Positions 18,438 through 27,339 of a stretch of DNA of 64,000 nt are shown piece after piece. A program made the translations under genes and the position numbers. Below the pieces are notes generated by a model. The model was not told the origin of the DNA. It saw nothing but the letters and a program-made list of their open reading frames with translations, and did no database searches. Position 1 is the stretch's first letter. Every line of letters begins with the position of its first letter. The DNA comes from Desulfogranum japonicum DSM 18378 (GTDB lineage Bacteria; Desulfobacterota; Desulfobulbia; Desulfobulbales; Desulfobulbaceae): NCBI RefSeq assembly GCF_000429945.1, contig NZ_AUCV01000013.1:62001-126000 (forward strand). Direction: 5' to 3'.

Positions 18438-19184
18438 ATGACACTTGAATTACTCGGTAAAACTGCACTTGTTACTGGAAGTTCCAGGGGGATAGGCAGA
18501 CAAATTGCCTTCAAACTTGCCGATTTGGGAGCAAATCTCTCAATCAACTACAAAAACGACAAGACATCAGCCGAACGGGTATGTGAGCACATAAGGAGCA
18601 TTGGCAGAGAAGCCATTGCCCTGCAGGCGGACGTGAGCAAACCTGAACAGATACGAGAACTTTTTGCACAGACAATGGCACATTATGGTGCAATTGATAT
18701 TCTTGTCAATAATGCAGGACTACTCATCACCAAACCCATTGCCCAGGTCACAGAGGATGAGTTCAATACCCTGTTCAGCCATAATGTGACAAGCGTATTT
18801 TTTGCCTGTCAGCAAGCTGCCCACAAATTGGCCGATAATGGAAGAATTATCAACATTTCTACTACAGTGACCAAAATCATGATGCCTGGCTATGGACTCT
18901 ATGCAGCCACAAAAGGTGCAGTTGACCAAATCACCCGTGTATTATCAAAAGAGTTGGGCGCAAGAGGTATAACGGTTAATTCCGTATCGCCAGGACCAAC
19001 TGATACAGAACTATTCCGCGATGGGAAGACAAGCGAACAGATCGCAGCCATGGCCGCCATGTCAGCATGCAACCGGATCGGAACGCCGGAAGATATTGCC
19101 GATGCTGTTGCACTGCTGGTTAGAGAGGATGCCCGCTGGATTACAGGGCAGAATATTTATGTAAACGGTGGGCTTGCCGGATAG
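18438..19184 (+). CDS. Short-chain dehydrogenase/reductase, FabG-like
   Basis: 248 residues. The start is ATG at 18438 because AAGGAG precedes it; a longer frame would overlap pdxH. It is a classical SDR: TGSSRGIG at 13-20 for NAD(P) binding, NNAG at 91-94, catalytic Ser141, Tyr155 and Lys159 (YAATK), and PGPTDTE after strand 6. The closest family by eye is FabG-type 3-oxoacyl-ACP reductases, but no fatty-acid genes are adjacent, so the substrate is open. It lies 14 bp downstream of pdxH. Confidence 0.88.
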   Translation: MTLELLGKTALVTGSSRGIGRQIAFKLADLGANLSINYKNDKTSAERVCEHIRSIGREAIALQADVSKPEQIRELFAQTMAHYGAIDILVNNAGLLITKPIAQVTEDEFNTLFSHNVTSVFFACQQAAHKLADNGRIINISTTVTKIMMPGYGLYAATKGAVDQITRVLSKELGARGITVNSVSPGPTDTELFRDGKTSEQIAAMAAMSACNRIGTPEDIADAVALLVREDARWITGQNIYVNGGLAG

Positions 19185-20151
19185 CCGCGTCCCCCTTCTT
19201 CCCTGATCCGGAATCCGGACGATAGCTTCTCCGAAGATCATGGGGATACCCTTACGGGCCGCATTATCAAAATAATTGAATAATTATACCTCTTTCATTT
19301 TTTATATTACTGTAGCCCATCACCTCTTCCTAAAGTTATCTTTTTGTAATTATTGTATAAAAGAGAAGCATTCTCTCTTGCCAAATCACCTCTGAACGTC
19401 AAATCACTTTCTCACAGCCTTTCATCATTCCAGATAACCAACTCATTTTACGAGATATTTTTCTGGACCACACAGATCAAACCGCATTCTCAAACACAGC
19501 AGCATGTTACCCATCTACAGCGGATAGAATTCACATTGCCGCCCCCTAACTGACTGAAACCACGCCCTCAGTGGTATTTTTTTTAAGCCTATTATAGGTT
19601 TGCCTTTTTCATCAAAAAGTTTTATATGTTTTATCAAATGACATGAATTTGAATGATGTAAAACAGAATTCGTACTTGGCATGCATACATATACGCAACA
19701 ATCAAACAGAAACGGGAACACGGGCGCCTTGGAATTTTCAAATAAAACCAGATAATTGGCTTACAACTAACCCTGTGGAAGTTATTTGCAATCGCGAGAT
19801 TTACCACCATACGCAAATATCCGATTTCTCTCCGGTGAGTCAGAATCCGTTTGGGGATATCACACAACAGTGGTGCCACATATACGTAGCAGGAATCCAT
19901 ATACACACTGGAGATTGTAAACATTGATTATTAATCCAATGGGAAATGCCTATAACCACCTGGGAATAGGTTTAACGTATTAAATACTACAAAAGTAGTA
20001 TCTGGATATAAATAGCCTATTGCATATCAATAAAGAATATTTTTTTACAGTATTCGAGTAAGAATTTTTTACCTGTTACCAAATAACACTGTAAATTATT
20101 TTTACCGATATACTAATGAAGTGATACAAATAAAAATTAGAGGGCAACACA
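19185..20151. other. 967-bp AT-rich gap without a gene
   Basis: Short frames here (for example 19643-19927) lack ribosome-binding sites and protein-like composition. The last 200 bp are strongly AT-rich. A perfect palindrome ATACTAC-AAAA-GTAGTAT lies at 19984-20001, about 150 bp before the next gene, and could be an operator. A GATCCGGAATCCGGA hairpin near 19204 has no T-run. Confidence 0.5.
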
Positions 20152-20595
20152 ATGAGCGTACTCTCCTTACAGGACAAACTTTTTGAATGCGACCGAGAAA
20201 AAGTGCACCATGAATTGGTTCACTATTTTGTCAAACTTGATGAACAACAAAAACTCTGGTATTTTATCCATGCAATACGAGTACACTCCAATGGCAGATA
20301 CTTTTCAATTAACCAGGCAGAGCAGCTCATAGGAAAAATTGCCGACCACTGCGACATCAAAAAAATTGATATCCAGATGGCAAAACTGTACGACCCCTTT
20401 GCACGGGTTTCGTATAAATGGCAGCAAAAAGTCGTTCCCATTCAGAGAAACGCTGTTTCAGGGGATCTTTTTGAAGAGCAAATGTCCATGCTCTATCACC
20501 TCATCCAAAAAAAGACGCTGGAATATCGCCCCGGTCTTGAACTTGTGCTGATCTTGCTAGAACGATATCCCTCTGCCATACGGACACTTGCATAG
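20152..20595 (+). CDS. Hypothetical soluble protein
   Basis: 147 residues from the ATG at 20152 with GAGGGC upstream. It is helical and rich in His, Gln and Lys, with no membrane segment. The N-terminal part (KVHHELVHYFVKLDEQQKL) is followed by an apparently helical middle and a C-terminal leucine-rich helix (LELVLILLERYP). I recognise no family. It stands alone between two long noncoding stretches and is followed by a perfect-looking hairpin at 20711-20747. Confidence 0.6.
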   Translation: MSVLSLQDKLFECDREKVHHELVHYFVKLDEQQKLWYFIHAIRVHSNGRYFSINQAEQLIGKIADHCDIKKIDIQMAKLYDPFARVSYKWQQKVVPIQRNAVSGDLFEEQMSMLYHLIQKKTLEYRPGLELVLILLERYPSAIRTLA

Positions 20596-20710
20596 AGTGA
20601 TTCATAGATTCTTTTGTGTTCACCATGTCTTGCATAAGCAAAAAGGAGTGTTTATCGGTGTTGCTGACAGTATAGACATAACGAATACCATGAGAATATA
20701 CACTCCATGA

Positions 20711-20747
20711 CAGGGACAAAAGGGACTGCGAAACCCTTTTTTCCCTG
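20711..20747 (+). terminator. Long hairpin, probable terminator or processed RNA structure
   Basis: The arms 20711-20724 and 20734-20747 pair over 14 positions with a single mismatch around the loop ACTGCGAAA. The right arm begins CCCTTTTTT, so a shorter form (AAAAGGG with CCCTTTT) resembles an intrinsic terminator for the gene ending at 20595. A further ggagtgt/acactcc pair (about 20646 and 20697) lies upstream. Confidence 0.5.
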
Positions 20748-20923
20748 GAAAGCATGTAATAAGTTTTAAGCCTATTGTTTGCCGCACGGAAAAAAGAAGC
20801 AAGAGAATCTGCAGACTTGCAGTAAATGCGTAGAAATACTCCCTTCATTCAGAATGCGAGAGGTTTTGAAAGACAGATCTTTACAATTTCGGCATCATGA
20901 ACAATCGATAAACCTTGTTTGTT

Positions 20924-22492
20924 TTATCCAGAGCGCACATGAAAATATGGTGCGCGCGAGCTAAGCCTTTTATCCTCAACAGGGTTACCAACCGTAAAAT
21001 GATACACCGACTGATAAGCATCTGAATCAATACCTAAAAAATCATGTACCGGATCATCAAAAAAGCAACCTATCCCCGTCCCTCGCATACCATTAAGCTC
21101 GGCATGAAGATATAATACCTGGCCTATACACCCGGCTTCCCAATATAATTCTCTGTATCTTCCGACATCGATTTCCAGTTCTTTTCTAAATCTGGCAAGC
21201 ATGGATACGGCGAAGACCCCATTTCCGCAAATGTCCTGCCCGCAGGCAAATGTCGCTGCCGCAGAGCGTGCATCGCCTACTGTCAAGAGGTAAAAAGATA
21301 TCTCTGGAAATATGGGCTGCCAGAGAAAATCCTGATGCATTTGCTGTTTAAGCTCGGCTAGATGCTCCCTGTTTCTTATCTGGATATAGATACCAGGTTG
21401 CAGCCCCTGAACGTTATGTATAAAAAGAACCGGATGAACACGACTCGCGCCCAAAGCAATATCAAAAGGTGCACAATTCTCCCTTGGAAGAAGTACATCC
21501 AGCATATTAAACAACTGCTTCTTTTCAAGTTGACTTCCCTGCCTGTCCATATCAACAGCAGAGCGTCTCCTGCGTATTACTGCTGCACCAGTATCCTGAT
21601 ATCGTTGTTCCCTCAGTGCATCAGTCTCCCATACAGGTTGCGTAAGTATGCCACTGCGACTGGTTGCCCTGGCAACATCATACATTCGTTTCCAATGTTG
21701 ATGATCTGAAGAAAGTTGATTCGGAATACCTGTGAATTTCTGCTGTTGAACCCCGGCAACTACTTGCTGAACATCATGGGGAGCTAATTGATCGTTCCCT
21801 ACCCAGAGCATAACATCAGGATATTCACGTTCACCCTCGTGCCATTGAGTCTGAGTAAAACCAAGAATATCAGACAAAACATCATCGCCAACAGTACAGA
21901 CCTGAGCCTGCCATCCCATGAGGTTAGCAGCAAAACGGATGGCAGCCATGGCATGACCAACGTCAAGTTGACAATATCGAAAAGCTCGCATTCCATATTT
22001 CCAGCTTTCTCGCCAGAAAATAGAGGTCAAGGCAATATATAGGCCTTCACTCAATTCTACCGAGGAAAACGCACATCGCTGCTCCAGACAATGGGTAAAA
22101 GGAGCATAATGATACACGCCAGCGGTCAAACCTTTATAATTACCATTAATCAGGTACACTTCTGTTGGGTGTAGATTTCCACTGGATGGATTCATTCTCA
22201 GAGCCCAGCGAGACCCAGGCACCTCTTTCCAGACAGACAACCCCATGGATAGTTCCAACAAGGCAGCAATGGTTTGCACAGATACATCGTGAAATGGGAC
22301 TTCACCAGTGAATAATTCCTCGGCCGCTGCCTCCGGATCCGCTCGAAGAAAGGGAAGTTGAATACGGGGTGCCCCTTGAAACGATCGGAAAGGATCAGGC
22401 TGGGTCTCCCAGTCGAGAAAATCAGGTGAAGGGGCAAACTGCTGGTATGCATGCTTTGATTCCTGATGATATGCCCATGGATCTCCTGTCAT
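20924..22492 (-). CDS. SagB/ThcOx-like double nitroreductase-fold oxidoreductase
   Basis: 522 residues, starting at ATG 22492, where a strong GAGGAGGGAAGG site lies just upstream. The N-terminal half opens with a region like that of SagB-type proteins (YHQESKHAYQQF, then a WETQPDPF segment) and contains the nitroreductase-fold flavin motif NPSSGNLHPTEVYLI. The C-terminal half is a second nitroreductase-like domain beginning about residue 310 (LPRENCAPFDIALGASR) and ending with ELYWEAGCIGQVLYLHAEL and GCFFDD. Members are FMN oxidoreductases; true SagB acts in azoline-to-azole oxidation of peptides, but no cyclodehydratase or precursor gene is nearby, so a peptide-maturation role is not supported here. 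It is downstream of the MscS gene, 42 bp apart. Confidence 0.8.
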   Translation of the reverse strand: MTGDPWAYHQESKHAYQQFAPSPDFLDWETQPDPFRSFQGAPRIQLPFLRADPEAAAEELFTGEVPFHDVSVQTIAALLELSMGLSVWKEVPGSRWALRMNPSSGNLHPTEVYLINGNYKGLTAGVYHYAPFTHCLEQRCAFSSVELSEGLYIALTSIFWRESWKYGMRAFRYCQLDVGHAMAAIRFAANLMGWQAQVCTVGDDVLSDILGFTQTQWHEGEREYPDVMLWVGNDQLAPHDVQQVVAGVQQQKFTGIPNQLSSDHQHWKRMYDVARATSRSGILTQPVWETDALREQRYQDTGAAVIRRRRSAVDMDRQGSQLEKKQLFNMLDVLLPRENCAPFDIALGASRVHPVLFIHNVQGLQPGIYIQIRNREHLAELKQQMHQDFLWQPIFPEISFYLLTVGDARSAAATFACGQDICGNGVFAVSMLARFRKELEIDVGRYRELYWEAGCIGQVLYLHAELNGMRGTGIGCFFDDPVHDFLGIDSDAYQSVYHFTVGNPVEDKRLSSRAPYFHVRSG

Positions 22493-22534
22493 ATCCTTCC
22501 CTCCTCTCCTCTTCTGCAAATTCACCCTTAATTT

Positions 22535-23851
22535 CTAATTGCCTTGACAAGATACAGGTTCGTCCGACAGACTCTTAGCCCCCCTGGTTACCATCTGTTG
22601 AATATCAGCACCGGAAGGATACTGAAAAACACGTAACCCGAATTCAGGAAGAGCGGCCAGAAGATGATCAAAAATGTCTGCTTGAATTTCTTCATACCTG
22701 GCCCAGGCCGTATCTGCTGAAAAGACATAAATTTGTAGGGGCAACCCTTTTTCAGTAGGCTGGAGTTGGCGAACCAGGAAGGTCATTTTATGGTTCAATT
22801 GGGTATTTGCCTTCAAATATGCAGCAACATAGGCTCTGAAAACACCAACATTGGTCTGACGCCTGAAATTCAGGAGAATCTTGGGATCCACCTGCGACTG
22901 CGTGTTATATTCTGTTATCTGCAGCTCCTTATCCTCAATATAGCTGCTGATCAAACGATACTGCCTGAACTGCTGTAACATTTCTGCATCGCAAAACCGG
23001 ATGGAGGCAATATCGATCAACAGGGACCGTTTAATTCTGCGACCACCGGATTCAGACATACCTCGCCAATTCTTGAAGGATGAAGAGATTAACGCATAGG
23101 TGGGAATGGTTGTAATGGTCTTATCCCAATTCTGTACCCGTATACAGTTAATCGAAATACTGATTACATCCCCATCAGCCCCATACTGTGGCATTTCTAT
23201 CCAGTCTCCTATGCGGACCATATCAGAGGTTGTCAACTGAACAGAAGCCACAAACCCCAAAATAGAATCCTTAAAAACAAGCATGGTAATGGCAGTTAAC
23301 CCACCAAGGATTGAGATAACACCCCATGGGGACTTACCTGTAAAAATGGAAACCAGAAAAATCCCCCCAAGCACGAAGGTGATAATTTTGCAGGCGTCAG
23401 TATATCCTCGCAGGCTACTGCCTTTTTGCTTGCTGAGAATTCGATGAATATCTGTTATCGAGGAAAACAATGCTGTCAGGCTGAGCATGCCAACTATTAC
23501 AAAACCAGCCATGACAAAACGTTTACTCAGGATATACACCGATGATCCATGATCAAAAAACGAATCAAGAGCCAGGGATATGATGGCGACCGGTACAAAC
23601 CAGCTTACCTTGGTCAACAACCTGTTGCTCGCCAGAGGGTCATCCCAGTGATACTGGTTGTTTTGGATCCATCTGGTAACAAAATGCAGCAAAGTCTGAC
23701 GAACCAGGATAGTCACAAACAGAGCAAGCAACACCACACCAGCCAAAAAGATACTGGCTGCAGCAAGTTCTGTGTGTTGGACGTTCAATTTTAAAAAAGT
23801 TAGTTTCTCTGCCAACCAACCAATGGATATTACTTCATCTATACCAGTCAT
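22535..23851 (-). CDS. MscS-family mechanosensitive channel, YbdG-like
   Basis: 438 residues from ATG 23851, with AGGTGA nine bases before it; a TTG nine bases further upstream is less likely. Several N-terminal transmembrane helices (about 20-185) precede the MscS core. The segments GDWIEMPQYGADGDV, VQNWDKTITTIPTYALI and SSFKNWRGMSESGGRRIKR (about 230-275) match YbdG of E. coli, which forms a miniconductance channel opened by hypo-osmotic shock. The C-terminal cytoplasmic part is of YbdG length. It is first of a pair with the nitroreductase gene and follows trmO by 57 bp. Confidence 0.9.
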   Translation of the reverse strand: MTGIDEVISIGWLAEKLTFLKLNVQHTELAAASIFLAGVVLLALFVTILVRQTLLHFVTRWIQNNQYHWDDPLASNRLLTKVSWFVPVAIISLALDSFFDHGSSVYILSKRFVMAGFVIVGMLSLTALFSSITDIHRILSKQKGSSLRGYTDACKIITFVLGGIFLVSIFTGKSPWGVISILGGLTAITMLVFKDSILGFVASVQLTTSDMVRIGDWIEMPQYGADGDVISISINCIRVQNWDKTITTIPTYALISSSFKNWRGMSESGGRRIKRSLLIDIASIRFCDAEMLQQFRQYRLISSYIEDKELQITEYNTQSQVDPKILLNFRRQTNVGVFRAYVAAYLKANTQLNHKMTFLVRQLQPTEKGLPLQIYVFSADTAWARYEEIQADIFDHLLAALPEFGLRVFQYPSGADIQQMVTRGAKSLSDEPVSCQGN

Positions 23852-23908
23852 GGGGTACAATCACCTGTTCTAACAAACCGCCTTGATACAAACACATACC
23901 TTTGCACA

Positions 23909-24304
23909 TCAATCAATTTTCTTTTTTATATCTACAACGGGTGTACCGTTGAGTACATCAAAACCCTTTACATGGAGTATGTTTCCTTCCACCCGCAGGA
24001 CCTGGAACTCTGAAATGGCTATGGGGTTGGGTCGCGCCGGACTCCTTGTGGCAAACACACCATGTAATCCCCTGCTGCGGTCACCTCTTGGGTAAACCTT
24101 ACGGACAGAACGGTCTGCCTTATGCAGCCAGGACAAAACAACTATGGTTTGTCCAGCCTGTATCCCATCCATAGCATCCAGGTATTTGGGGTCAATTTCT
24201 ATGGTACCTGTATATTCAGAACAGTCAAAATTTTTAGGGGCCTGTTCCCGGGTATGAATTTCATTATGAACATAGCCTATACATTCCAATTGTGGTATTT
24301 GCAT
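23909..24304 (-). CDS. trmO: TrmO-like tRNA t6A37 methyltransferase (UPF0066 family)
   Basis: 131 residues from ATG 24304 with GAGGT upstream. The family signature GVFATRSPARPNPIAIS near residues 82-98 is intact, followed by the strand containing VDIKK. TrmO uses S-adenosylmethionine to methylate N6-threonylcarbamoyladenosine at position 37 of tRNA-Thr. This is the short form with the beta-barrel core only; E. coli TrmO is about 235 residues with a C-terminal extension. Assignment to the UPF0066/TsaA family is firm. The exact reaction for the short form is inferred. Confidence 0.82.
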   Translation of the reverse strand: MQIPQLECIGYVHNEIHTREQAPKNFDCSEYTGTIEIDPKYLDAMDGIQAGQTIVVLSWLHKADRSVRKVYPRGDRSRGLHGVFATRSPARPNPIAISEFQVLRVEGNILHVKGFDVLNGTPVVDIKKKID

Positions 24305-24358
24305 GATACCTCACATATATTGTCAAAAATTTAACAGATAGAGAACCTTGCCGAGTTT

Positions 24359-24892
24359 ATGAAGAAACCTCATTATATATTAATATATCTCAGCATATTA
24401 TTTGCTTTTCTCCCAGGTTGCGGACAGGAGCAGGAACCTCTTGATGCAGGTCCCTACACCTTCAAAAATTCCAGACTCACAGTGGTATTACCTGCCAACT
24501 GGTTCCTGGCAAAACTTCCTGGGAGCAACATTCCCTGCGTTCACACAACAATGGATTATGGAATAATTCCCAACCTTCGCCTGGAGAATGTTGTCAAACA
24601 GGACCGCCTGGTAACATTATTGGCCAATGTAAAAAATAGCATGCAGCAACGATACCCTGCGTACATAGTATCTTCTGAAATTGAAGAACTGGAGGGCTCA
24701 GATGGTAAACTGTACAAAGTGAGGGGCAGACGCATTAACGGTGAAAAAATTCCTGTTGTACATTTTCACTATTTCCTGATTTTCGCTGACGTGACATACC
24801 TTGTCACAGCCACCTGCGCAGAACCGGTCTCAAACCAATACGAATCCGTCTTTGACAATATAGTTGTGCAGGCAAGGCAAGCAAGCAGGTAA
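24359..24892 (+). CDS. Lipoprotein, hypothetical
   Basis: 177 residues. A lipoprotein signal peptide ends at the lipobox FLPGC (Cys21): basic MKKP, then a hydrophobic stretch with many Ile and Leu. The mature protein, about 155 residues, looks like an alpha/beta domain with a strand RLTVVLPANWFLAKL reminiscent of DcrB/PsbP-like folds, and contains one further pair of cysteines. Such proteins sit on the inner leaflet of the outer membrane. It is divergent from trmO and convergent with the HAD gene, with 20 bp between the stops. No specific function is assigned. Confidence 0.75.
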   Translation: MKKPHYILIYLSILFAFLPGCGQEQEPLDAGPYTFKNSRLTVVLPANWFLAKLPGSNIPCVHTTMDYGIIPNLRLENVVKQDRLVTLLANVKNSMQQRYPAYIVSSEIEELEGSDGKLYKVRGRRINGEKIPVVHFHYFLIFADVTYLVTATCAEPVSNQYESVFDNIVVQARQASR

Positions 24893-24912
24893 TATTGAGC
24901 CCAGGCTTAAAA

Positions 24913-25575
24913 TCACACCAGGTTCATCAACACATCAGCCAATTCTTCGGTGTTATCAACGATTGTATAAGCACCCCTAAAATCATACCCGGCTGTTACC
25001 CGGCCCCGTAAAATGATACAGCGAATACCTGCAGCTTTCGCCGCCTGCAACCCCCGAGGGGAGTCTTCAACCACTACGCAATTCGTTGCCCGTTTACCGA
25101 GTTTATTCAACCCCAGTATATATGGTTCAGGAGACGGTTTGCTCTGAGCATAGTCTCCATTAGCCAAAACAAAATCAAAATATTGGCGCATATTCAACCG
25201 CTGGTGTATTGCCTCAAAATGTTCTTTGTACGAACTGGTTACAACGCCCATCGGCACTTTACCATGCAGTGTTTGCAACAGGTTTTCGACCCCATACAGA
25301 GCCAATTGCTGCGCCTGCTCTATCTTTTCACTGTACAATGCATTACGTTGCGCCCGTAACTCTGAAATTTGTTCCTCATCAATACCGATATCAGATAGCA
25401 GATGCCAGGCGCCCACATTGCGCTTCAAATACCATTCGAAATAATCTTCTTCTGAAAGTTCAAGGGAATAACGTAGAAGCAACTCTTTATTGGCCAGATA
25501 AAACAGATATTCCGTCTCCACCAATACGCCATCGTTGTCCCAGAGAATTCCCTGTAACTTGTCATTTCTATTCAT
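24913..25575 (-). CDS. HAD-superfamily phosphatase, subfamily IA
   Basis: 220 residues. Motif I is DNDGVLVETE near residues 13-22, where the first Asp is the nucleophile; motif II is VVTSS; motif III Lys lies in SKPSPEPY; motif IV is VVEDSPRG. The C1-type helical cap between motifs I and II places it with the beta-phosphoglucomutase/phosphoglycolate phosphatase-like group. Asn in the second position of motif I is a little unusual. It hydrolyses a small phosphorylated metabolite that cannot be named from the sequence. It is monocistronic, next to an R3 repeat upstream. Confidence 0.88.
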   Translation of the reverse strand: MNRNDKLQGILWDNDGVLVETEYLFYLANKELLLRYSLELSEEDYFEWYLKRNVGAWHLLSDIGIDEEQISELRAQRNALYSEKIEQAQQLALYGVENLLQTLHGKVPMGVVTSSYKEHFEAIHQRLNMRQYFDFVLANGDYAQSKPSPEPYILGLNKLGKRATNCVVVEDSPRGLQAAKAAGIRCIILRGRVTAGYDFRGAYTIVDNTEELADVLMNLV

Positions 25576-25641
25576 ACCACATCACTTGTATACATCCAGT
25601 AACGAATCCAGAAGAACGTCTTTTCAACAAAAATCGCAATT

Positions 25642-25802
25642 CCCTCATAGGAGAAACAGATAAACCTGAAACTCCCTTGTCTTTGTAACTGGGTACAGGA
25701 TGCCTGAAGTTTTGGCAAGCAGACCGACGCAACGAAGAAGGTAATACGTAAACCAAGTTGATCGTGGAAAAATCAGGTATACCGTTAACAGTTACCAAAA
25801 AT
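25642..25802 (+). repeat. Dispersed repeat family R3, copy b
   Basis: 161 bp similar to 4541-4666: CCTCATA start, GATAAACCTGAAAC, GTAACTGGGTACAGG, GGAAAAATCAGGT and CAGTTACC end. It fills the gap between the HAD gene and the Gate-domain gene. A 76-residue minus-strand frame through it (25568-25798) is taken as spurious. Confidence 0.6.
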
Positions 25803-25806
25803 CATA

Positions 25807-26721
25807 TTATTCCATACGCACAATCTGATCCAGAAGGGAAAAGCGAGAAACAATATTGAGCAGCAGGTAGCTGAGGACAATTGCAGTCAAGAGTCGCAAA
25901 CTGACGATAACCCAAAGATTTGCCCCGAATATTACAAACAACAGGACATCTTCAATTACAGAATGACAGACCATGAGAAAAGTGCTGATATAAAAAACAT
26001 CCTGTTTACTCAGATTTCCCCTGTGGGCCTCGCGGATTAGAAGCGATGCACCATAGGTTATGCCCAACAACTGACCAATGATAATGGAAAAAGAGGTGTT
26101 CACTTTTTCAATATGCCTCTGTATCAGCGGGGTAGCCTTGAGCAGATCCACGCAAATGATAATACTGCTCACCATGCATACAATCTTAATCGCCAGGTAA
26201 CAGGAGTGCAGAAAGGAATGTATAAGCAGGTTCCCAAAGGATTGTACCTGCGGACTTTGGGAGATAACAGTATCTGTAACCTCAGGAAAAAAGAAATCAG
26301 GGAGAAAAGGAAGAGGAAGCACAGCAATAAACGCAGCTGAGAGTCGTAACACCACCGAATATCTATACGAGACTCCAAGTTTTTTTATAATGGCACTTTC
26401 TACAACGAGCGCGTGGCACACACCGAGAAAAATAGCTAAAGTCGTCCATTGATATGCAGACAGCCCAAGGGGAGCAGCAAAAGCAATGCCAGCATATACA
26501 TTCAGTAAGATACCTCCGGCCAGGGAAATGGACGCCTCAGGTGGTAAATGCAACAGTTTGGTAACAGGGGCGAAAAGAAAACTGACATGCTTGAGAAGAT
26601 CAAAATAGAGCAACACGTCAGCAATGATATATAGAGGAACCACAAACTTGAGAATAATAACAGCCGTGGACAAAGAAGAGCGCAGACTCTCCTTCAGGAG
26701 AGTGACAAGAGAGTGAAACAT
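25807..26721 (-). CDS. Membrane protein with two nucleoside-recognition (Gate) domains
   Basis: 304 residues from the ATG at 26721; a TTG at 26790 would add 23 residues but overlaps the upstream gene by 47 bases, and neither has a good ribosome-binding site. About eight hydrophobic segments are seen. Two Gate-like halves are recognisable: PLYIIADVLLYFDLL with GGILLNVYAG in the first, and a second half ending in CHSVIEDVLLF. Gate domains occur in FeoB, nucleoside transporters and spore maturation proteins SpmA/B, so a small-solute or metal transport role is plausible but not shown. It is last in the five-gene minus-strand run 28723-25807. Confidence 0.7.
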   Translation of the reverse strand: MFHSLVTLLKESLRSSLSTAVIILKFVVPLYIIADVLLYFDLLKHVSFLFAPVTKLLHLPPEASISLAGGILLNVYAGIAFAAPLGLSAYQWTTLAIFLGVCHALVVESAIIKKLGVSYRYSVVLRLSAAFIAVLPLPFLPDFFFPEVTDTVISQSPQVQSFGNLLIHSFLHSCYLAIKIVCMVSSIIICVDLLKATPLIQRHIEKVNTSFSIIIGQLLGITYGASLLIREAHRGNLSKQDVFYISTFLMVCHSVIEDVLLFVIFGANLWVIVSLRLLTAIVLSYLLLNIVSRFSLLDQIVRME

Positions 26722-26743
26722 GGGTGTATATCTAAGGGCTTTT

Positions 26744-26980
26744 TTACTTTGCAGTTCTCTTTGAGCCCCTGTATGTAAAAGCCTTTGCAATCATTTTATA
26801 AAAACTGCCTTTATCAATACCAATGGCTTTGCCACATTGGCAGTAAATTTTATTACTCTGTTGATAGCAGGAAAAGCCCTTGGTAATACGAGCCTTATGA
26901 CAGCGCAATACCTCACCAGGCCCTATTTTATCGTATTGCCAAAGCTTCTTCTTACAGGCCGCACATCGCAGCGTTAACAT
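26744..26980 (-). CDS. Small zinc-ribbon-like protein
   Basis: 78 residues. An N-terminal CAACKK pair and a C-terminal CQCG segment (about residues 49-52), with further cysteines at CHK and CYQ, suggest a zinc-binding fold. The basic C-terminus (FTYRGSKRTAK) could bind nucleic acid. The gene lies between a small unknown gene 9 bp upstream and the Gate-domain gene 22 bp downstream, consistent with one transcript. Family not recognised; the pairing with a membrane Gate protein suggests a metal link, but only by position. Confidence 0.55.
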   Translation of the reverse strand: MLTLRCAACKKKLWQYDKIGPGEVLRCHKARITKGFSCYQQSNKIYCQCGKAIGIDKGSFYKMIAKAFTYRGSKRTAK

Positions 26981-26989
26981 GATCGCGGG

Positions 26990-27298
26990 TCAAATTTTCT
27001 GATGGGTTCGTTCCAACTCAACAGGATCATAACATTTATACAGTCGCACTTTACGACTGCGGGGAAATTCACGTTTGATCATTTCCTTTAACAACCTTGG
27101 CAAGGTGTCTCTGTTAGATACCACGTCCTGTTGCAGATAACCATCTTCTTTGAGTAAAAATGTCGATGAATCTTTTACAAGAAGAGCTATGGTCCTGTTT
27201 CGCTTATAGGACAGAAGTTCAATCCCACCGGGCGGGTCTATGGACGGAAGCATCTGCATAATCTGCTTATGCAGGGTCGCGATGTTAATCAGGGCCAT
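26990..27298 (-). CDS. Small hypothetical protein
   Basis: 102 residues from the ATG at 27298; a TTG at 27343 overlapping the FlgO-like gene by 4 bases would give 117. It has no signal peptide or membrane helix. A central basic strand-like region (YKRNRTIALLVKD) precedes a lysine- and arginine-rich helix (LLKEMIKREFPRSRKVRLY). No family recognised. It is cotranscribed between the FlgO-like lipoprotein and the zinc-ribbon gene judging by spacing. Confidence 0.5.
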   Translation of the reverse strand: MALINIATLHKQIMQMLPSIDPPGGIELLSYKRNRTIALLVKDSSTFLLKEDGYLQQDVVSNRDTLPRLLKEMIKREFPRSRKVRLYKCYDPVELERTHQKI

Positions 27299-27339
27299 GG
27301 GGCTGCCAGAGATCTTCTCTGGATACTTGCGAAGTATTC

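Noticed and set aside
19643-19927. A 94-residue frame in the AT-rich gap
   Set aside because: No ribosome-binding site, unusual His/Thr/Asn-rich composition, no family.
25568-25798. A 76-residue minus-strand frame upstream of the HAD gene
   Set aside because: It runs through repeat R3b, and the matching repeat at 4541 has no such frame.
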